From Bursaphelenchus xylophilus (taxonomy: Eukaryota; Nematoda; Chromadorea; Rhabditida; Aphelenchoididae), in the NCBI GenBank assembly GCA_904066235.2, contig CAJFCV020000001.1, positions 8,990,001 through 9,054,000 on the forward strand: a stretch of DNA of 64,000 nucleotides, given 5' to 3'. Shown piece by piece: positions 59,402 through 64,000 of the stretch. The number at the start of each line of letters is the position of its first letter. Positions within the stretch are counted from its first letter, which is position 1. The notes beneath the pieces were generated by a model that saw only the letters and a program-made list of their open reading frames with translations, was not told the DNA's origin and did no database searches. Made by a program: the position numbers and the translations under genes.

Positions 59402-60804
59402 ATGTCTGTTAATCCGAGTTTCCCGCCCGTCCCCGAAAGTGATCATAATGCCCATCTTGATCAAATTGCTGTGGAAGTTGGTCTCGAAGACCCTGTAATG
59501 TTCGATGATCCCAGAATTCCGAATGAAGACGCAGCCCACATCCCGAATGGGTACAGAATCTCGGATAATAATGTGTTCGGAGCTTTGGTAGGGGTGCTGA
59601 ACCAATTTTGTTTACGTTCTAGCCTCCAATCACTGGATATCCGCTGTTATTTACGGGTGTTTTGAAGTGCCGTTATGATGCAATCAAGGTGAGCAAGTGA
59701 CTCCAACGCCTTTTGTAGCGATTTTTTCTATTTCCAACATCAAGTTGAAGAACATCTCTATATTACTTTAGATCCTCTTCGAAAAGAAATTTGGTCCGAC
59801 CTTTCGTTTGATGGGTGTGGATGTCCTCGACGATCGTTGGTATGTCTATGTGAAGACTTTGGGGGAAGCAGCAGAGGTTATTCTGCGGATGGACAAGCTC
59901 GTGTTCCATGGGGGAGTCCTTTGCGTCAGATATCTGCATCCAAATGGGACTTTGTTACACGTTAGCCAAGTGAATCAACTGATCCAGCAACGAAATTACA
60001 ATACAACGGTCACGATGACCAGAAGGAACAATGGATATCTGGAATTCAGTCCGCGGCAGATGCAGGTGTTCAATGAGATTTTCGAGGTTTGTTAGTTAAT
60101 CATTATGTTATTCGTATTTTTATCTTCAGAACTTCCACAAACTGCCGTATCGCTTTACCAGCGGAGTCCCAATTGATCCAGCCATACGAGCTATTCGAAA
60201 GACACAATGCAAAGCTCCTACAGTAATCAGAATGGCTCTAAAAGAATACGGGTATGCCCTTTTGAGCACATGTCTGAAGGGAAAATTCGTTCAAGACGGC
60301 TGGCTGAAGATAATGCCGAATAAGCCAACTGTTCAGGAGGAAAGAAGAGTAGCTGAAGTAAGCATAGCGCTGTATAAAATTTATTAGTTATTTTTAGGCT
60401 TGCCAAAAACAGCCTCAGGAAAGTTGGGAACCGTTTGGCCAGGACTCTATAGATTCAGTAGAGGTTTTCATTCAGTACATGAAGGCCATGCTCCGCCGAT
60501 TTGGCCCTATGAATATCTACACTAGTCTGAGGCTCCGTTTAGCCACTTTTATCGGCCAATCGACGTTTCAAGTAGGCTCAACAATACGATTACATTATTT
60601 TAGGCACCAGCTACTGCCAGAGAATTGATTTACTTCCTCGAACAGAACAGCCCTGATTTTGTCGTTGTTGATGATACCATATTTGATATTACGTCCTCAG
60701 ATCATGTTAGAATCCTCCGTGACCACTTGACGAATGAATTCTCGAGATCCGACAAGTTCAGTATCACCGATTTTATGAATCGATTTATAATCAACGGAAA
60801 TTAA
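59402..60804 (+). CDS. RRM-like plus winged-helix-like protein, 389 residues
   Basis: Six exons: 59402-59587, 59623-59688, 59772-60086, 60130-60357, 60398-60571 and 60604-60804, every exon a multiple of three. Residues about 65-142 have the beta-alpha-beta-beta-alpha-beta layout of an RRM (PLLFTGVLKCRYDAIKILFE, WYVYVKTLGEAAEVIL, GGVLCVRYLHPNG), without clear RNP aromatic residues. Residues about 195-258 and 290-350 each look like a winged helix, the second resembling a LOTUS/OST-HTH domain (YMKAMLRRFGPMNIYTSLRL, TARELIYFLEQNSPDFVVVD). A germ-granule or RNA-binding role is suggested by this layout only. ATG 59402 was preferred over one at 59321 because of the acceptor between them. Confidence 0.7.
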
Positions 60805-61000
60805 TTATTACGATAAATGAATAAATGTATGTGGAGTTTTCAGTACAGACATCTGTGACTTATGTGTCATGTTATCATTTCTATCAGCCTATTCGTATAA
60901 TTCAATGAGTCCCACAGCGAAAATCATAATCTTGGCATTGTGATATAACCTACGTTCGGCCGAAATATTTTTTATTTTTTGATATTATTTGTGATTCTTT

Positions 61001-61016
61001 ATTGATCTGGCTGTAG
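61001..61016 (+). promoter_or_regulatory. possible trans-splice acceptor before LTV1
   Basis: TTTATTGATCTGGCTGTAG ends 16 bases before the ATG and has the polypyrimidine-AG shape of an acceptor, with no matching donor upstream. The distance from the previous stop (228 bp to ATG) fits a nematode operon. Confidence 0.4.
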
Positions 61017-61032
61017 ATCGAGCCAATCAGTC

Positions 61033-62574
61033 ATGGTAAGGCCATTGTTTCTATCATGATATTTTTTAGATAATCTTTACATCCTTTTACTTTTTTTATC
61101 GATTCTATTTTAGGGAAAGAAAAAACACTTTATTGACAAGTCCAAGGCAGTTACTTTCCGTCTGGAAACACGGGTTACAGAGGATCGTCCTCCAATCCTC
61201 GGCCCTCAGGCAGAACTCACAAATGTTGTTGATGTAACAGACGAGGAGTTGCTGGAGAGAGAAAGGCTGGGAATTTATTATGCAGACAATTACAACTACC
61301 TAAGTCATCTCAAGTCGAGGGATGAAGTACGTTTCTTTCTGTTGTCATTTTGTTTCTTTAGGAGATAACAATATTACTGATATTTTTTCTAGTTGCCCGA
61401 GCTTGGGATCCCGACAGAGAAAGTCTCCCTTCTTCCGCAGAGTTCATCTTCAAGTAAAAGTGAAATCGAAGTTGTTCAGCCGGGCAGAATTGAATCTGAT
61501 ATTGACCCCAACATCGATCCCGAACTTCTGCAAGCCATGGAGGAATTGGAAGGACAAGAAATGATGGGAGAAGAAGACTTTGATCTCGATGATAACTTCT
61601 TAGAACTTGCTGGAGGAGTTGATGAGCCAGAACAAAGGAAAGTATTCGAACAATTCCGGCAGAATAACAATTTTGGATCAGATTCTGAAGATGGAGATGA
61701 GGAAATTGATTCAGAAGATGCCGGTGAGTTACTTTCATATTATTTTATATAAATTTAGTTTTTGATCTTTTCTGGTGATTAATTGTAGCTGATTATGTTA
61801 CAGATTTCATGGACGGTGATGGTAATGACGGTTTTTTGGCTCCTCTTCCAGCTAAGCCAATCCTCAAAAAGTCGGATAAAAGTGAATTGGATCAACGTTT
61901 CTCCGAGTTTTATGACAATATGGATAAGGAAGATGACTCAGAGGATGATGAAGAGTTTTTTGAAGGTGCTGAAGATGGACTTTTGGATGATTTCGCGGAT
62001 GAATATAACGAAAGAAAAGATAAAGTGATGTATGAGAAGCCAGATAATGAATCTAAACGGCTAACTCTTGAGGCGTTTGAAAAACAAGAAGTGAATCCAG
62101 AGAAAACAGAGAAAATCATGGTTCCGGTGAGACAAAAGAGGGCAAAATGGGATTGCGAATCGATTGTCTCGACCTATTCTAATGTTTATAATCATCCCAC
62201 GTTGATTCAAGAGGAACCTAAGAGAAAACCGACGGATCTGACGAGGAAGACGATCAAAGTGAAAGATGTAGTGAGTTCGATGTTGTTTTTTGTTCACAAA
62301 AAATTTGTTGTTTTTGTTGGTCATGATGTATATAATCTTGTTTTAGGAGATGGAAGATGACACTCGATCAGTTCGTTCAGCCGTCTCCACCTCCACTTAT
62401 CGACCCAAAGACGAGACGCCGGAAGAGCGCCGACTTCGGAAGCAGGGAATAAAAGAAGAACGCCGAATACGCCGAGCCGAGAAGAAGGCCAACAAGAATG
62501 TGTTCAAGGAGGAGAGGAAGAAAATGAGCGCCCAACGAGGACAGGTCCATGTGGACGGTCGAACCATCGCCTAA
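61033..62574 (+). CDS. LTV1: ribosome biogenesis factor LTV1
   Basis: Five exons: 61033-61035 (only ATG), 61114-61326, 61393-61723, 61789-62270 and 62347-62574, 418 residues. Family hallmarks in order: GKKKHFIDKSKAVTFRLETR at the N terminus (LTV1 begins with a K-rich F-I-D-K motif and F-x-L-V-H-R-S-like strand); acidic central stretches (DGDEEIDSEDA, EDDSEDDEEFFEGAEDGLLD); QRFSEFYDNMDKED; KWDCESIVSTYSNVYNHP, the conserved W-D-C-E-S-I-x-S-T-Y-S-N-x-x-N-x-P block; and a basic C-terminal helix (RLRKQGIKEERRIRRAEKKA). LTV1 binds uS3 and eS10 on the pre-40S particle and is released after phosphorylation by CK1. The isolated start codon in its own exon is unusual but in phase. Confidence 0.95.
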
Positions 62575-64000
62575 ATTTCTATCGATTGTTTTTGTTATAT
62601 TGTTATCCATAAAGAATTTTGTTTTGATCAGCGAGGATTACTGTAGTCCGAGCATTACAACATCCCCCCCCCGAGGACAGAAGGCTGCCTCGTCAAATAC
62701 GGGAAGAGAAGAATCGAAATTCGGGAAATAAAAGTTCCTTTTATGTTCAGAGATGAATCGGAAGAAGACCTGAAGTATTACAATACTTTAGGTGGTTGGG
62801 GTTGTAGTTTTGGAGCTGGAGGAATGTGGGGAATGGAAGATTTTGGTCTGAAATGATAATCCATATGGTTTGCAGACGTTTTTTAATTTTTTATCAAAAA
62901 TTTACATCTGATATTGCCGATGATCAAATATAATATAATTGTAACAACGTTTTGCCCTTTTTAAATATGGAAACCCAATCCAAAATACCAAGATCATTCA
63001 TAACCCATTCAAAATCTATTCTACGAGCAGGGGTGGGTGCGTATTCGAATACCAAAAAAACGTTTTGTTTGTTTTGAGACAACGCGGACTTTTTGATGTG
63101 TTGCGGCGATTTTCGGGGAAAAAGAGCGCGAGAATTGAAGGGGGAAAACTTCCCCAAACTGCCTGGAATATCGAACAGTAACTACTGTTTTTGCTATTTA
63201 TGAGGAAAGGGTAATCGTTAATGAGTACGAAAACTCTGGGAGATCGTTCGAATATTTTGGATTGATTTGGAATTGGGTTTTCAGAGCCAGAGATTGCGTT
63301 TTTGGAAAAATAAAGACAAAATGGGCTGAATTCATAGTAATACTCTCATCATTAATACAAAAAATTATTTACAGGAGAAATACTTTAAATGCAACGCTTA
63401 ATTTTCTCCAAAGTTAGATCAATTCCCACGTTTTTTTTCCTTTTTTCGATATTCGGGTTTGATCTGCGCGATCTTTTTTTATACTTTCGGCGATAAAAAA
63501 GATTCTCTTTCTCAGAATTTCCTTTTTTTGCAATTCTGCATTCCTTCCGCTTTTTACCAGTGCATTACACAACTTTTGACAACCATCTACTCGAACGTCT
63601 GATTTATTTTTTTTTATTTGCAATTGTGCTTTAGTCATCGTTTCTCTCAATTTGACTCAAAATTACAAAAATCGAAGAGAGGCAACTGACTTCTGATGAA
63701 TGTATACAAAAAAGAGAGGGAAACTGTGGTTTTTGAGTGGTTTTTTTTTTATTTTTTGAAACTTAAATCTGCTTAAAACAAAAAATTAACTTTTTGATAA
63801 CAAAATTTTGATCCGGGTAAAATACGTTAACAGCATTTTTTTGTTCTTTCTGCCGTTATTTTCCGTACCCGCCCCATTTCTCCACGTCGCATTAATTTTA
63901 TTATATTATTTTACATTATAAATCTCCCCAAAAATACATCATCCTATTTAGAAATCCCGTTCAAAATTAGCATTATAATATGAAAACAGCGATTTCATCC
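62575..64000. other. LTV1 3' region and intergenic DNA
   Basis: LTV1 polyadenylation signals (CATAAAGAA, AATAAA) lie near 62610-62730. A minus-strand Lys-rich open frame at 63414-63650 (78 codons, MTKAQLQIKKNKSDV...) is possible but owes much of its composition to T-runs. Next to it, 63364-63410 resembles a worn end of the 450-bp MITE. Confidence 0.4.

Noticed and set aside
63414..63650. 78-codon Lys-rich minus-strand open frame
   Set aside because: Composition follows from T-runs on the plus strand, and the 3' end touches a MITE-like remnant. Possible but not supported enough to call.

Overview
The window is nuclear DNA from a nematode. Evidence: short introns (about 38-120 bp) ending in TTTTAG or TTTCAG, small co-oriented gene groups, and families typical of worms (an innexin with the YYQWV signature, a small major-sperm-protein-domain protein, a levamisole-receptor-modulator-type TPM protein, a worm-type single-domain protein tyrosine phosphatase). 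The species cannot be named from the sequence. Almost all genes are split, so I rebuilt them exon by exon from splice sites and reading-frame phase. Exon coordinates are in each entry, and the exon phases of every rebuilt gene add up to an intact frame.

Layout. 1-12.5 kb has no gene I can support. It is dominated by mobile DNA: a TA-flanked MITE (4.8 kb) and two large fold-back elements (6.9-7.8 and 8.7-12.5 kb) that share an internal module and are bounded by 11-bp and 10-bp direct repeats. The second carries a 16-copy 118-bp array. 13-17.8 kb holds weak exons and one solid eight-exon gene of unknown function. 18.3-26 kb is repeat-rich: a MITE, a 2.5-kb fold-back element with TA target duplication that encloses an intron-containing gene 3' end, and a decayed duplicated segment whose two copies differ by two separate TA-site insertions. 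One copy thus serves as the empty site for the other. 27.7-32.4 kb is a GC-rich coiled-coil/proline-rich gene with a 3.2-kb first intron that hosts a 450-bp MITE and plus-strand gene-like fragments.

From 38 kb the window is gene-dense: TPM/MOLO-type membrane protein (+), proline-rich single-pass membrane protein (-), small MSP-domain protein (-), secreted glycoprotein (+), innexin (-), F-box-like protein (-), all-helical unknown (-), inactive tyrosine phosphatase (-), a hidden 87-residue secreted peptide gene (+), mitochondrial ribosomal protein S26 (-), then MTMR9, an RRM-plus-winged-helix-like protein and LTV1 on the plus strand, spaced about 0.2 kb apart like a nematode operon. The MSP-domain protein and the worm-type phosphatase suggest that part of 39.7-51.7 kb is expressed in sperm (inference).

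Main points of interest: (i) two inactive phosphatases, one with the catalytic Cys/His replaced (PTP) and one with Cys and Arg replaced (MTMR9); (ii) the fold-back transposon carrying a spliced host-like gene end; (iii) related fold-back elements with long target duplications and a higher-order satellite; (iv) the paralogous empty sites; (v) the three-exon secreted peptide gene, whose exons are individually too short to stand out.
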